A stretch of DNA of 63,598 nucleotides, from positions 1-63,598 of the forward strand of contig NZ_JALNUR010000021.1 in the NCBI RefSeq assembly GCF_026540895.1, in the 5' to 3' direction. The DNA is from Sphingomonas sp. GM_Shp_1. GTDB taxonomy: Bacteria > Pseudomonadota > Alphaproteobacteria > Sphingomonadales > Sphingomonadaceae. This document shows positions 1-9,128 of the stretch, one piece after another. Under the pieces are notes generated by a model. That model did no database searches. It saw only the letters and a list, made by a program, of their open reading frames with translations, and was not told the origin of the DNA. Numbering within the stretch: position 1 is the first letter of the stretch; each line of letters begins with the position of its first letter. A program made the translations under genes and the position numbers.

Positions 1-110
1 CGGGAGGGGCGTGCCAAGGATCAGCCTCGCGGATGGATCGAATCCTCTGTTCTTGCCGCTCCCCTCCCGCCTGCGGGACGGGATGGGGGAGGGCAGGCCG
101 CAGCCGACGC
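1..110. repeat. Family A palindromic repeat, edge copy
   Basis: GGGAGGGGCGTG at the window edge and CCCCTCCCGCCTGCGGGACGG near base 60 followed by GGGGGAGGGCA match the ends of the better copies at 26229-26348 and 37970-38085. The copy is probably cut by the window start. No gene is seen here. Confidence 0.6.
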
Positions 111-135
111 ACCCGCCGAACCGCCTCAACCCACG

Positions 136-164
136 AAAAAGGGCGGCCACCGAAGTGACCGCCC
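136..164 (-). terminator. Intrinsic terminator of the phasin gene
   Basis: Read on the minus strand this is GGGCGGTCAC, a TTCG loop, then GTGGCCGCCC followed at once by TTTTT. It lies about 35 bp beyond the phasin stop codon. The stem, the stable tetraloop and the U tract are all visible. Confidence 0.9.
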
Positions 165-197
165 CCTTCCTGTCCCGTGAAGGACCCCGTCAGCGAA

Positions 198-1097
198 TTA
201 CGCGACGGTCTTCATCTTCTCGGCGGCGACCGCGAAGCGGTTGCTCAGCGGCTGGGCGACTTCGCCGGCCAGCTTCATCAGATGCTCGGTCGAGCGCGAG
301 GTCTCGGCGACCATCGAGTCGAAGGCCGAGCGGGCGAAGTCCGACTGGAGCTTCAGGAATTCGGTCGGCGACTTGACCGACGACAGCGTCTGCAGCGTCT
401 GGGTCGCGGTCTCGAACGAGCGCTTGGCATAGTCCGCCGCACCCTGGCCCAGCGTCTCGGCGCCCTTGGCGGCGATCTTCGACGATTCGACGACGGCTTC
501 CAGATTGCCCTTGTTGAAGGCGATCATGTCTTCGAACAGCTTGGCGCTCTTCTCCATGGTGGCCTGGGTGCGGGCCTGGGCGTCGCCGAAAAAGGCCTGG
601 GTCTTGGCGGCGGTATCCTGGGCGGCGTTCTCGATGGTGCTCGTGGCTTCCATGATGATATCCTTGGGCTTTGAGTCCGCCGAAACCGCGGCGGTCGGGG
701 AAGAAATTTTCGGGGCCTCGGCCACCGGCGCTGGGGCCGGAGCGGGCTCGGGCGCCTCGATCGGTTCGGCTTGCGGCGCGGGCGTTGCGGCCACCGGTTT
801 CGGTACGGGCGGCTTCGGTGCGGCGGCCTTTACGGGCTTGGGCACCGCCGGGGCGGGCTGCGCGACCTTCGCCACCACCTGCGCGGCGGGCTTTTCGGCC
901 ACCGGCTCGACCTTGGTCGGCTGGCTCAGCGGCAGGCCCGGGCTGGCGGAAGCGGGTGCTTCGACAGCCAGCGGCTTGGCGGCCAGAGTGGGATCGGAGG
1001 GGAGGCCGGGCAGCGTCTTGGCGGCGACCGGCTTGGTCGCGCGACGCGGTTTGGCCGCCGGCTTGCCAGCGGTAACGGTCGGCTTGGTCTTATCCAA
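198..1097 (-). CDS. Phasin family protein with Ala/Pro/Lys-rich N-terminus
   Basis: Phasins coat polyhydroxyalkanoate granules. The C-terminal ~155 residues are the phasin domain: long amphipathic helices rich in Ala, Gln, Lys and Glu with no membrane segment. The N-terminal ~145 residues are low complexity, made of Ala, Pro and Lys, and resemble histone H1-like tails. I place the start at a TTG at 1097, which has GGGAGAG about six bases upstream. A longer in-frame TTG at 1148 would lie inside the predicted promoter, so I reject it. The protein would be 299 residues. The gene follows phaC on the same strand but has its own promoter. The family call is firm; the start is inferred. Confidence 0.85.
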   Translation of the reverse strand: MDKTKPTVTAGKPAAKPRRATKPVAAKTLPGLPSDPTLAAKPLAVEAPASASPGLPLSQPTKVEPVAEKPAAQVVAKVAQPAPAVPKPVKAAAPKPPVPKPVAATPAPQAEPIEAPEPAPAPAPVAEAPKISSPTAAVSADSKPKDIIMEATSTIENAAQDTAAKTQAFFGDAQARTQATMEKSAKLFEDMIAFNKGNLEAVVESSKIAAKGAETLGQGAADYAKRSFETATQTLQTLSSVKSPTEFLKLQSDFARSAFDSMVAETSRSTEHLMKLAGEVAQPLSNRFAVAAEKMKTVA

Positions 1098-1116
1098 CGG
1101 CGCTCTCCCGATTTGT

Positions 1117-1170
1117 TGCGCTGCACAATAGCGATTCGGGGCCTTCAAATCAAGTCCATTGTGCAGTGCA
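1117..1170 (-). promoter_or_regulatory. Phasin promoter framed by two TGC-N3-GCA sites
   Basis: On the minus strand TTGATT (1148-1153) and TATTGT (1125-1130) are separated by 17 bp, a good sigma-70-type promoter. TGCACTGCA (1162-1170) lies just upstream of the -35 box and TGCAGCGCA (1117-1125) abuts the -10 box. Both fit TGC-N3-GCA, close to the CTGC-N3-GCAG site reported for the PHA regulator PhaR in Rhodobacter. Repressor binding is inferred; no phaR gene is in the window. Confidence 0.65.
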
Positions 1171-1182
1171 GCATATCAGCCA

Positions 1183-2898
1183 TCAGCGTTGTCGGACATA
1201 GCGTCCCGGGGCGTCGTCCAGGGCGGGCAATACGCCTTGGCCGGGTATGCGCGCGCCCGTGACGGCGACCGTGGCGGCATCGCGTTCGCGCAGCCAGTTC
1301 GCCCAGTCGGGCCACCAGCTGCCCTTCGTCTCCTTCGCGCCCGCGACGAAGTCGGCCAGCGTCGCGGCGGGCGTGTCGTTGGTCCAATATTGATATTTGC
1401 CCGCAGCAGGCGGATTCACCACGCCCGCGATATGGCCCGATCCCGCCAGCACGAAGCGGAGCGGTCCGGCAAAGGCCTCGGTGATCTTCCACACGCTTTC
1501 GGGCGGGGCGATATGATCCTCGCGCCCCGCCTGGACATAGGCGGGAGTGGCGACCTTCGTCAGGTCGAGCGGCACGCCCGCCACCGCCATCGCGCCCGGC
1601 GTCATCAACCGATTGTCGCGGTACAGGTCGGTCAGATAGCTGAGGTGCCATTTGGCGGGCAGGTTGGTGACGTCGCTATTCCAGTGGAGCAGGTCGAACG
1701 GCACATAATCGCGCCCCAACAGATAGTTGTTGGTGACGTAGTTCCAGATCAGGTCGCGCCCGCGCAACAGGTTGAAGGTCATCGCCAGATAGCGCCCGTC
1801 GAGATATCCCTCGGGCGACAGCGCGGCGATCATCTTGAGCTGTTCGTCATCGACGAAGTGGAGCAGCTCGCCCGCCTTCGAGAAATCGACCTGCGCGGTG
1901 AAGAAGGTGGCGCTGGCGACCTTGGCGGCGTCTCCCTTGGCGGACAACAGGGCGAGCGTGGCGGCCAGCGTCGTCCCCGCGACGCAGTAACCGACGGTGT
2001 GGACCGACTCGACCGACAGCAGATCACGCACCGTGTCGACCGCATCGACCTGCGCGGTGACATAATCGTCCCAGATCACGTCCTTCATCGTCGCGTCGGC
2101 GGACTTCCACGACACCATGAAGACGCTGAATCCCTGATCGACCAGCCATTTGATCAGGCTCTTCTCGGGCGCGAGGTCGAGGATGTAGAAGCGGTTGATC
2201 CAGGGCGGAAAGATGACGATCGGCACCGCTGCCACCCGTTCGGTGGTGGGGGTGTAGTGGATCAGCTCGTAAAGGTCGGTCCGCTTCACCACCTTGCCGG
2301 GCGTCGCGGCGAGGTTGCGCCCGACCTCGAACGCACGCGAATCGCTGTGCGTCAGCTGCCCGCGCCCCAGATCGGCGAGCATGTTCTGAAGGCCCTTGAG
2401 CAGATTCTCGCCGCGCGTCTCGACGATCTTGTCGAGCACCTCCGGGTTGGTCGCGGGAAAGTTGGTCGGGCTCATCGCATCGACAAAGGCCTGCGCGGCG
2501 AAGCGGATCTGCTCCTTCTGCTTGGGGTCCACCCCCTCCAGCGCATCGACGCCGCGCAGCATATGGTCGGAGATGACCTGATAGCTCTGCCGGATCCAGT
2601 CGAAGAGCGGTGATTGCCATTGCTCGGCCTTGAACCGGCGATCGGGCCTGGGGGGCGCGCTCGGCTCGGCGGCGGGGTCGACGAAGCGCTGCCACAGCTT
2701 CATCGAATCGGACCAGAAATCGCGGACCCGCTCCATCGTGGCGGGATCGTTGAAGCCCGGCACCACCGGCACCCCTTCGGGCGGGGGCGACAGCGCGGCC
2801 TCCATCATCATCTGCTGCGCCCGGCCCATCACCCAGGTCCAGTGTTGCAACTCCTCCAGCGTGGGCAGGGTCGGGGCGGTCGCGGGGCGGGCCGTCAT
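1183..2898 (-). CDS. phaC: Class I poly(3-hydroxyalkanoate) synthase
   Basis: Polymerises 3-hydroxyacyl-CoA into storage polyester at the granule surface. At 571 residues it has the usual length of class I synthases. The lipase-box-like motif GYCVAG places the nucleophile at Cys305. A catalytic Asp is likely in GREDHIAPP and the His in GSGHIAGV, both in the C-terminal alpha/beta-hydrolase half. The N-terminal ~200 residues match the PhaC N-domain. The ATG has GAGAGGA eight bases upstream. The phasin gene follows 85 bp downstream, and an aminotransferase is divergent. No phaA or phaB is seen nearby. Confidence 0.96.
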   Translation of the reverse strand: MTARPATAPTLPTLEELQHWTWVMGRAQQMMMEAALSPPPEGVPVVPGFNDPATMERVRDFWSDSMKLWQRFVDPAAEPSAPPRPDRRFKAEQWQSPLFDWIRQSYQVISDHMLRGVDALEGVDPKQKEQIRFAAQAFVDAMSPTNFPATNPEVLDKIVETRGENLLKGLQNMLADLGRGQLTHSDSRAFEVGRNLAATPGKVVKRTDLYELIHYTPTTERVAAVPIVIFPPWINRFYILDLAPEKSLIKWLVDQGFSVFMVSWKSADATMKDVIWDDYVTAQVDAVDTVRDLLSVESVHTVGYCVAGTTLAATLALLSAKGDAAKVASATFFTAQVDFSKAGELLHFVDDEQLKMIAALSPEGYLDGRYLAMTFNLLRGRDLIWNYVTNNYLLGRDYVPFDLLHWNSDVTNLPAKWHLSYLTDLYRDNRLMTPGAMAVAGVPLDLTKVATPAYVQAGREDHIAPPESVWKITEAFAGPLRFVLAGSGHIAGVVNPPAAGKYQYWTNDTPAATLADFVAGAKETKGSWWPDWANWLRERDAATVAVTGARIPGQGVLPALDDAPGRYVRQR

Positions 2899-3018
2899 AA
2901 CATCCTCTCGTGCTTTTCAGGCCATGTTAGCGTCAGGATATTGCGCCGTCATGTCGGGTCGCGTTGGCAAACGAAAGACGCTAAGGTCCGGGTCCCATAT
3001 CGTTACACAGAGGGACCC

Positions 3019-4230
3019 ATGTCCGAAGAGTTCTACCGCATCAAGCGCCTGCCGCCCTATGTCATCGCCGAAGTCAACGCGATGCGGGCAGCGGCGCGCG
3101 CGGGCGGCGAGGACATCATCGATCTGGGCATGGGCAATCCCGACCTGCCTCCGCCGCCCCACGTCCTCGAAAAGCTGATCGAGGTGATCCAGAAGCCCGA
3201 CGCGCACGGCTATTCCCAGTCCAAGGGGATTCCGGGCCTGCGCCGCGCTCAGGCGAACTATTATGGCCGCCGCTTCGGTGTCGATCTCGATCCCGAGACC
3301 GAGGTGGTCGTGACCATGGGGTCGAAGGAAGGGCTGGCGTCGCTGGCGACCGCGATCACTGCGCCCGGCGACGTGATCCTGGCGCCGAACCCCTCCTATC
3401 CGATCCACACCTTCGGCTTCATCATCGCGGGCGCGACCATCCGCGCGGTGCCGACCACGCCGGACGAGGCCTATTTCGAGAGCCTGGAGCGGGCGATGCA
3501 CTTCACCGTGCCGCGTCCCTCGGTGCTGGTGGTCAACTATCCGTCCAACCCGACCGCCGAGACGGTGGACCTGGCGTTCTACGAGCGACTCGTGGCGTTC
3601 GCGAAGAAGCATGAGCTGTGGGTGCTGAGCGACCTGGCTTATTCCGAGCTTTATTATGACGGCAACCCGACGCCCTCGATCCTCCAGGTCAAGGGCGGCA
3701 AGGACGTCGCGGTCGAGTTCACCTCGCTGTCCAAGACCTATTCGATGGCGGGCTGGCGGATCGGCTTCGCGGTGGGCAACCGGAAGCTGATCGCGGCGAT
3801 GACGCGGGTGAAGTCCTATCTCGACTACGGCGCCTTCACCCCGATCCAGGCGGCGGCCTGTGCGGCTCTCAACGGGCCGCAGGACATCGTCGAGAAGAAC
3901 CGCCAACTCTATCACAAGCGCCGCGACGTGCTGGTCGAGAGCTTCGGCCGGGCGGGGTGGGATATTCCCAGCCCCAAGGCCTCGATGTTCGCCTGGGCTC
4001 CGCTGCCCCCCGCTCTGGCGCATCTGGGGAGCCTGGAGTTTTCCAAGCAGTTGCTGACCGAGGCCAAGGTCGCGGTCGCGCCGGGCGTCGGTTACGGCGA
4101 GAATGGCGAGGGCTTCGTCCGCATCGCGCTGGTCGAGAACGAACAGCGGCTTCGCCAGGCGGCGCGCAACATCAAGCGTTACCTCCAGTCGATGGGCGTC
4201 AACACGCCGGGCTCGGCCAAGGCGGTATAA
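3019..4230 (+). CDS. alaC: AlaC-type PLP aminotransferase (alanine/diaminopimelate type)
   Basis: A fold-type I aminotransferase of 403 residues. The PLP lysine is K239 in SLSKTYSMAGWRIG, the SNPTAE motif lies before it, and the start MSEEFYRIKRLPPYV is typical of AlaC (YfdZ) of E. coli, which interconverts pyruvate and alanine with glutamate. Related alphaproteobacterial proteins are often labelled LL-diaminopimelate aminotransferase, so the substrate is not certain. The chosen ATG is followed directly by the conserved N-terminus; the upstream in-frame extension is not conserved-looking. It is divergent from phaC and converges on the diguanylate cyclase gene. Confidence 0.88.
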   Translation: MSEEFYRIKRLPPYVIAEVNAMRAAARAGGEDIIDLGMGNPDLPPPPHVLEKLIEVIQKPDAHGYSQSKGIPGLRRAQANYYGRRFGVDLDPETEVVVTMGSKEGLASLATAITAPGDVILAPNPSYPIHTFGFIIAGATIRAVPTTPDEAYFESLERAMHFTVPRPSVLVVNYPSNPTAETVDLAFYERLVAFAKKHELWVLSDLAYSELYYDGNPTPSILQVKGGKDVAVEFTSLSKTYSMAGWRIGFAVGNRKLIAAMTRVKSYLDYGAFTPIQAAACAALNGPQDIVEKNRQLYHKRRDVLVESFGRAGWDIPSPKASMFAWAPLPPALAHLGSLEFSKQLLTEAKVAVAPGVGYGENGEGFVRIALVENEQRLRQAARNIKRYLQSMGVNTPGSAKAV

Positions 4231-4236
4231 GCCACG

Positions 4237-4266
4237 CGGCGGCGGCAGGGCGAGGCTCCGCCGCCG
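4237..4266. terminator. GC hairpin between convergent genes
   Basis: CGGCGGCGG (4237-4245) pairs perfectly with CCGCCGCCG (4258-4266) in the 48 bp between two convergent genes. There is no U tract on either strand, so it is only a possible termination or RNA-end structure. Confidence 0.35.
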
Positions 4267-4278
4267 TCACCGGCCCGG

Positions 4279-5424
4279 TCACGCCGCATGGGCGGCCGGG
4301 CGGCCCGCATGGCGAACGCGCTTGATCGCGTACATCGCCGCGTCGGCCTGTTCGATCAACGCGCCGAGATCGCCATGGACGCGCCCGTGCGACAGGCCGA
4401 TGCTGAGTGACGGATGGCCGGGCCCCGTGGTCAGGGCGACCATCGCCTGATCGAAACGATGCGCCAGCCGGGTCGCGATCGAGCGCGCCGTCGCCTCATC
4501 CTGATCGGGCAGGATGCAGAGGAATTCGTCGCCCCCGATCCGCACCAAAGTCCCGCCCGTTCCCATTTCGCGCTGCGCCAGATCGGCCAGCATCCGCAGC
4601 GCCGCGTCGCCCGCCGCATGACCCTGTCCATCGTTCAGCGCCTTGAACCGGTCGATATCGATCAGCAGCAGCGTCACCATGCCGCGAAGCTCCGACTCGA
4701 TCCGTCCCATCCCGAACCGGTTGAGCGCCCCGGTCAGGTGATCCCGCCCGGCCTGCTCGCCCAGCGAGCGCTGTACCCGCTCCGCATCGATCAGCAGCAG
4801 CGCGAAATGGCTGAGCGAAACCAGGATGATCGCGATTCCGACGCTCCAGTCGGCGGTCCACTGCGCGGTCGCTCCCCAGCTCGGGTCGCTCCACGACACC
4901 AGCAGCAAAGCGGTTCGCGCCAGGAACAGCGGCACCGATCCGGCGAACAACAGGCCCATGACCCAGGCGGTGCGCAGTCTTTCGGTGCGTGCGATGCCGA
5001 TCAGCAGCCAGGCGGCGGCGAAATTGAACACCGTGCGCGTGCCGCCCAGGACGACCAGCGGCAATCGCAGGTCGCGATCGCCGAGCAGCAACAGCAACAC
5101 GCTGAACGTCAACATGCCCGCCAAGAGAACCATCAGAGCCGATGGCAAACGCCGTCGCGCAAAGATCGACAGGCTGGTCACGCACAGGCACAGGCCGACC
5201 AGCAGGAAGAGATCGGTGATCCGCTCGGGCATGGAAAGCCGGGTGCCGTCGAAGCACAGGCCGGCGGCATTGGTCACGCCGATCAGGATCTTGCCCGATC
5301 CCCACCAATAGGGCCAGCGCCCCGGATCACGGCTGACCATGCCCGGAAAGAAATGGATCAGTCCGGACAGGATGCTGCCCAGTGCCGCCACCACCTGAAG
5401 GCTGGCGATATCCAAAATGATCAT
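4279..5424 (-). CDS. Membrane-bound diguanylate cyclase (GGDEF)
   Basis: Makes cyclic di-GMP from two GTP. The N-terminal ~210 residues hold about six hydrophobic segments with no recognised sensor domain. The C-terminal ~160 residues are a GGDEF domain with an intact RIGGDEF active-site signature and the typical DHLTGALNR start. The product-inhibition site (RxxD five residues before GGDEF) is absent: that position reads GTGG. No EAL domain is present. It is a single gene convergent with the aminotransferase; the 250 bp upstream, towards pheS, hold no gene. Confidence 0.92.
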   Translation of the reverse strand: MIILDIASLQVVAALGSILSGLIHFFPGMVSRDPGRWPYWWGSGKILIGVTNAAGLCFDGTRLSMPERITDLFLLVGLCLCVTSLSIFARRRLPSALMVLLAGMLTFSVLLLLLGDRDLRLPLVVLGGTRTVFNFAAAWLLIGIARTERLRTAWVMGLLFAGSVPLFLARTALLLVSWSDPSWGATAQWTADWSVGIAIILVSLSHFALLLIDAERVQRSLGEQAGRDHLTGALNRFGMGRIESELRGMVTLLLIDIDRFKALNDGQGHAAGDAALRMLADLAQREMGTGGTLVRIGGDEFLCILPDQDEATARSIATRLAHRFDQAMVALTTGPGHPSLSIGLSHGRVHGDLGALIEQADAAMYAIKRVRHAGRPAAHAA

Positions 5425-5673
5425 TCCGGCCCCCGCTCGTGTCCAAGCCCCCCGGCCGACACGCGCTCGCCCTAATAGACGATAGGTTACCCTTTTGTTT
5501 CGCTAGAGGTATGATTTTTTACCGCGACCGCGACGGTTTCGTCATCCGTCCGGCATGGGCGACCGTCAGAAGGATTGATCCCGGCCGCTCCTAACCGCTA
5601 CGGCGGGGGCAATCCCGCAAACCGGCCCGGTTCACCCCCATTGGGGCGGATCACGCGGCCGACGGAGTGAAGA

Positions 5674-6768
5674 GTGAGCAACGAACTAGACCATATGCGC
5701 GAGCATCTGCTGACCGCCATCGCCGCCGCGCCCGCGCTGGACGCGCTGGAGACGGTGCGCGTCGATGCGCTGGGCAAGCAGGGCCGCATCACCCAGCTAT
5801 TGAAGACGCTGGGCAAGATGAGCCCCGAGGAACGCCAGGTCGAGGGGCCGCGCATCCATGGTCTGCGCGAGGCGGTGACCGAGGCGCTGGCCACCCGCAA
5901 GGCTGCACTGGAACAGGCGGCGCTCGACGCCCGGCTCGCCTCCGAGCGGCTGGACATGACCCTGCCGGTCGAGACCAGTGGCTTCGGCACCGTCCACCCC
6001 GTCAGCCAGGTGATGGACGAGCTGGCCGAGATCTTCGCCGATCTGGGCTTCGCGGTCGCGACAGGGCCGGAGGTCGAGACCGACTGGCACAACTTCACCG
6101 CGCTCAACATCCCGGAGACGCATCCGGCGCGGGCGATGCACGACACCTTCTATCTGGCGGGGGTCGAGCCGGGCGGCGAGCGTACCGTGCGCCGCGTGCT
6201 GCGTACCCACACCTCGCCGGTGCAGATCCGCACGATGCTGGACCAGAAGCCGCCGATCCGCATCATCGCGCCGGGCCGCACCTATCGCTCCGACTCGGAT
6301 GCGACCCACACGCCGATGTTCCATCAGGTCGAGGGGCTGGTGATCGACAAGGGCATCACGCTCGGCCATCTGAAATGGACGCTGGAGACCTTTCTGAAGG
6401 CGTTCTTCGAGCGCGACGACATCGTGCTGCGCCTGCGCCCCAGCTATTTCCCCTTCACCGAACCCTCGGCGGAGGTCGATGTCGGTTACACTATCGAGAA
6501 GGGCAAGCGCGTCATCGGCGGCTCGGGTGGCGGCTGGATGGAGGTTCTCGGCTCCGGCATGGTCCACCCCAAGGTCATCGAGGCCTGCGGGCTCGACCCC
6601 AATGAGTGGCAGGGCTTTGCCTTCGGCTGCGGCATCGACCGCCTCGCCATGCTGAAATATGGGATGGACGATCTGCGCGCCTTTTTCGACGGCGATATCC
6701 GCTGGTTGAAGCATTACGGGTTCGCGAGCCTCGACGTACCCACCTTGTCGGGAGGAGTCGGCGCATGA
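5674..6768 (+). CDS. pheS: Phenylalanyl-tRNA synthetase alpha subunit
   Basis: Catalytic subunit of the alpha2-beta2 enzyme that charges tRNA-Phe. At 364 residues it is normal length: an N-terminal coiled coil (~1-90) and then the class II core. Motif 2 lies around [18 protein letters not shown], and the motif 3 region ends in [13 protein letters not shown]. The start is GTG, preceded by GGAG at about seven bases. It overlaps pheT by ATGA, so the two subunits are likely translationally coupled. I saw no Phe-rich leader peptide or attenuator in the 250 bp upstream. Confidence 0.97.
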   Translation: MSNELDHMREHLLTAIAAAPALDALETVRVDALGKQGRITQLLKTLGKMSPEERQVEGPRIHGLREAVTEALATRKAALEQAALDARLASERLDMTLPVETSGFGTVHPVSQVMDELAEIFADLGFAVATGPEVETDWHNFTALNIPETHPARAMHDTFYLAGVEPGGERTVRRVLRTHTSPVQIRTMLDQKPPIRIIAPGRTYRSDSDATHTPMFHQVEGLVIDKGITLGHLKWTLETFLKAFFERDDIVLRLRPSYFPFTEPSAEVDVGYTIEKGKRVIGGSGGGWMEVLGSGMVHPKVIEACGLDPNEWQGFAFGCGIDRLAMLKYGMDDLRAFFDGDIRWLKHYGFASLDVPTLSGGVGA

Positions 6769-9128
6769 AGTTCACCCTGGGCTGGCTGAAGAGCCATCTG
6801 GACACCGACGCTTCGCTCGACGCCATTGTCGAGGGGCTGACCCGCATCGGCCTGGAGGTCGAGGGCGTGCACAATCCGGGCGAGGCGCTGTCCTCGTTCC
6901 GCGTCGCGCGCATCCTGTCGGCGGAGCGGCATCCGCAGGCCGACAAGCTCCAGGTCCTCAGCGTCGATGCCGGTGACGGCCCGATGCAGGTCGTGTGCGG
7001 CGCACCCAATGCCCGCGCCGGGCTGGTCGGCGTGTTCGGCGCGCCGGGGGCCTATGTCCCCGGCCTCGACGTGACGTTGAAGGTCGCCGCCATTCGCGGC
7101 GTCGAGTCGAACGGCATGATGTGCTCGGCGCGCGAGTTGCAGATCGGCGAGGGCCATGACGGCATCATCGAACTGCCCGAGGATGCGGTCGTCGGCACCT
7201 CTTTCCCGGACTATGCCGGGCTCAACGATCCGGTCATCGACGTGTCGATCACGCCGAACCGGCAGGACTGCATGGGCGTCCACGGCATCGCGCGCGATCT
7301 GGCCGCCGCTGGCCTGGGGACGCTGATCGCGCCGACCGTGCCGCAGGTGGCGGGCGAGGGGCCCGGCCCCGATGTGCGGATCGAGGATGCGGAGGGTTGT
7401 CCGGCCTTCTACGCGCAAGCCGTGTCGGGTCTGACCAATGGCGAGGCACCGGAATGGATGCGCCGGCGGCTGACCGCGATCGGGCAGAAGCCGATTTCGG
7501 CGCTGGTCGACATCACCAATTACATGACGGTCGATCTCGGCCGACCCTTGCACGTCTATGACAAGGCCAAGCTGTCGGGCGGCCTGGTCGCTCGCAAGGC
7601 GCGCGAAGGCGAGACGGTCGAGGCGCTCAACGGCAAGACCTATACCCTGTCGGAGGGCATGACCGTCATCGCCGACGAGGCGGGCGTGCAAGATATCGGC
7701 GGCATCATGGGCGGCGAGCATTCGGGCGTGTCGGAGACGACCACCGACGTCATCATCGAATGCGCCTATTTCGCGCCCGAAGCGATTGCGCGGACCGGCC
7801 AGAAGCTTGGACTGACCTCCGACGCGCGCACCCGGTTCGAGCGCGGGGTGGACCCGGCCTTCCTCGACGACGGCCTCGCCATCGCGACCTTCCTGGTCCT
7901 CGAATATTGCGGCGGCACGGCCAGCGGCGTGACCCGCGCGGGCCAGCCGCCGGTGGTGGCGAAGACCATCGCCTATGATCCCAACCTTGCCGAGACGCTG
8001 GGCGGCCTCGCCATCGCACCCGAGCGACAGAAGGCGATCCTCGAGTCGCTCGGCTTCACCGTCACCGCCGACTGGCAGGTGACGGCCCCCAGCTGGCGGC
8101 GCGACATCGACGGCCCCGCCGATCTGGTCGAGGAAGTGATCCGTATCGAGGGGATCGACCATGTCCCCCCGGTCGCGCTGCCCCGCGCCCCCGGCGTCGC
8201 GCGTCCCACCGCCACGCCGCAGCAGAAGCTGGAGCGTCGCGCCCGCCGCGCCGCCGCCGCGCGCGGTCTGGACGAAGCGGTGACGTGGAGCTTCATCAGC
8301 GAGGCACAGGCCGCGCCCTTCGGTGGCGGGGCCTTCACCCTGGCCAACCCGATCAGCGAGGATCTGAAGGTCATGCGGCCCTCGCTCCTCCCCGGCCTGC
8401 TCGCCGCGACCGAGCGCAACATCAAGCGTGGCGCGACCTCGGTCCGCCTGTTCGAGATCGGCCGTCGCTATCTGGAAGAGGCCGAGCGGCCGACCCTGGG
8501 CGTGGTGCTGGCGGGCGACAAGCTCCAACGCAACTGGCGCTCGGGCAAGGCGCAAGGCTTTGACGCATACGACGCCAAGGCCGAGGCGATCGCACTGCTC
8601 GCGCAAGCGGGAGCACCTGTGGATAACTTGCAGGTGATGGGCGAGGCGGGCGACGCCTGGCATCCCGGCCAGTCGGGGACGCTGCGGCTGGGGCCGAAGA
8701 CGGTGCTGGCGGCGTTCGGCATGGTCCACCCCTCGGTCCTCAAGGCATTTGACTTGGATGGCGCGGTGGCGGCGGTCGAACTGTATCTCGACGCCATCCC
8801 GCCCAAGCGGGCGACGGGCTTCATGCGCCCGGCCTATACGCCGCCCGCGCTGCAATCGGTGCGCCGCGACTTCGCCTTCCTGGTGCCCGACAGCTTGGCG
8901 GCCGACCAACTGATCCGTGCGGTGCGCGGTGCCGACAAGGCCGCGATCACCGCCGCGCGCGTGTTCGACGTGTTCGCCGGGCAGGGCGTGCCCGACGGGC
9001 ACAAGTCGGTCGCGGTCGAAATCCTGCTGCAACCGGCGCAGAAGAGCTTCACCGACGAGGAACTCAAGGCCATCGCCGACAGAATCGTCGCGGCGGCCGC
9101 CAAGCAGGGAGCGCAACTTCGTGGCTAA
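6765..9128 (+). CDS. pheT: Phenylalanyl-tRNA synthetase beta subunit
   Basis: Tetramer partner of PheS, holding the tRNA-binding and editing domains. It has 787 residues, the usual length. It opens with [12 protein letters not shown], followed by an EMAP-like tRNA-binding domain (~39-150, with the [11 protein letters not shown] loop), then the B3/B4 editing and B5 domains, and ends in a ferredoxin-fold anticodon-binding domain. The ATG overlaps the pheS TGA. ihfA, which follows pheT in E. coli, is not here; it lies 3.7 kb away behind fabH. Confidence 0.97.
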   Translation: MKFTLGWLKSHLDTDASLDAIVEGLTRIGLEVEGVHNPGEALSSFRVARILSAERHPQADKLQVLSVDAGDGPMQVVCGAPNARAGLVGVFGAPGAYVPGLDVTLKVAAIRGVESNGMMCSARELQIGEGHDGIIELPEDAVVGTSFPDYAGLNDPVIDVSITPNRQDCMGVHGIARDLAAAGLGTLIAPTVPQVAGEGPGPDVRIEDAEGCPAFYAQAVSGLTNGEAPEWMRRRLTAIGQKPISALVDITNYMTVDLGRPLHVYDKAKLSGGLVARKAREGETVEALNGKTYTLSEGMTVIADEAGVQDIGGIMGGEHSGVSETTTDVIIECAYFAPEAIARTGQKLGLTSDARTRFERGVDPAFLDDGLAIATFLVLEYCGGTASGVTRAGQPPVVAKTIAYDPNLAETLGGLAIAPERQKAILESLGFTVTADWQVTAPSWRRDIDGPADLVEEVIRIEGIDHVPPVALPRAPGVARPTATPQQKLERRARRAAAARGLDEAVTWSFISEAQAAPFGGGAFTLANPISEDLKVMRPSLLPGLLAATERNIKRGATSVRLFEIGRRYLEEAERPTLGVVLAGDKLQRNWRSGKAQGFDAYDAKAEAIALLAQAGAPVDNLQVMGEAGDAWHPGQSGTLRLGPKTVLAAFGMVHPSVLKAFDLDGAVAAVELYLDAIPPKRATGFMRPAYTPPALQSVRRDFAFLVPDSLAADQLIRAVRGADKAAITAARVFDVFAGQGVPDGHKSVAVEILLQPAQKSFTDEELKAIADRIVAAAAKQGAQLRG

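Noticed and set aside
198..1148. Longer phasin start at TTG 1148
   Set aside because: It lies in the -35 box of the predicted promoter and would put coding sequence over the operator sites.
5425..5673. Attenuator or leader peptide before pheS
   Set aside because: I found no run of Phe codons and no pair of exclusive hairpins with a U tract.
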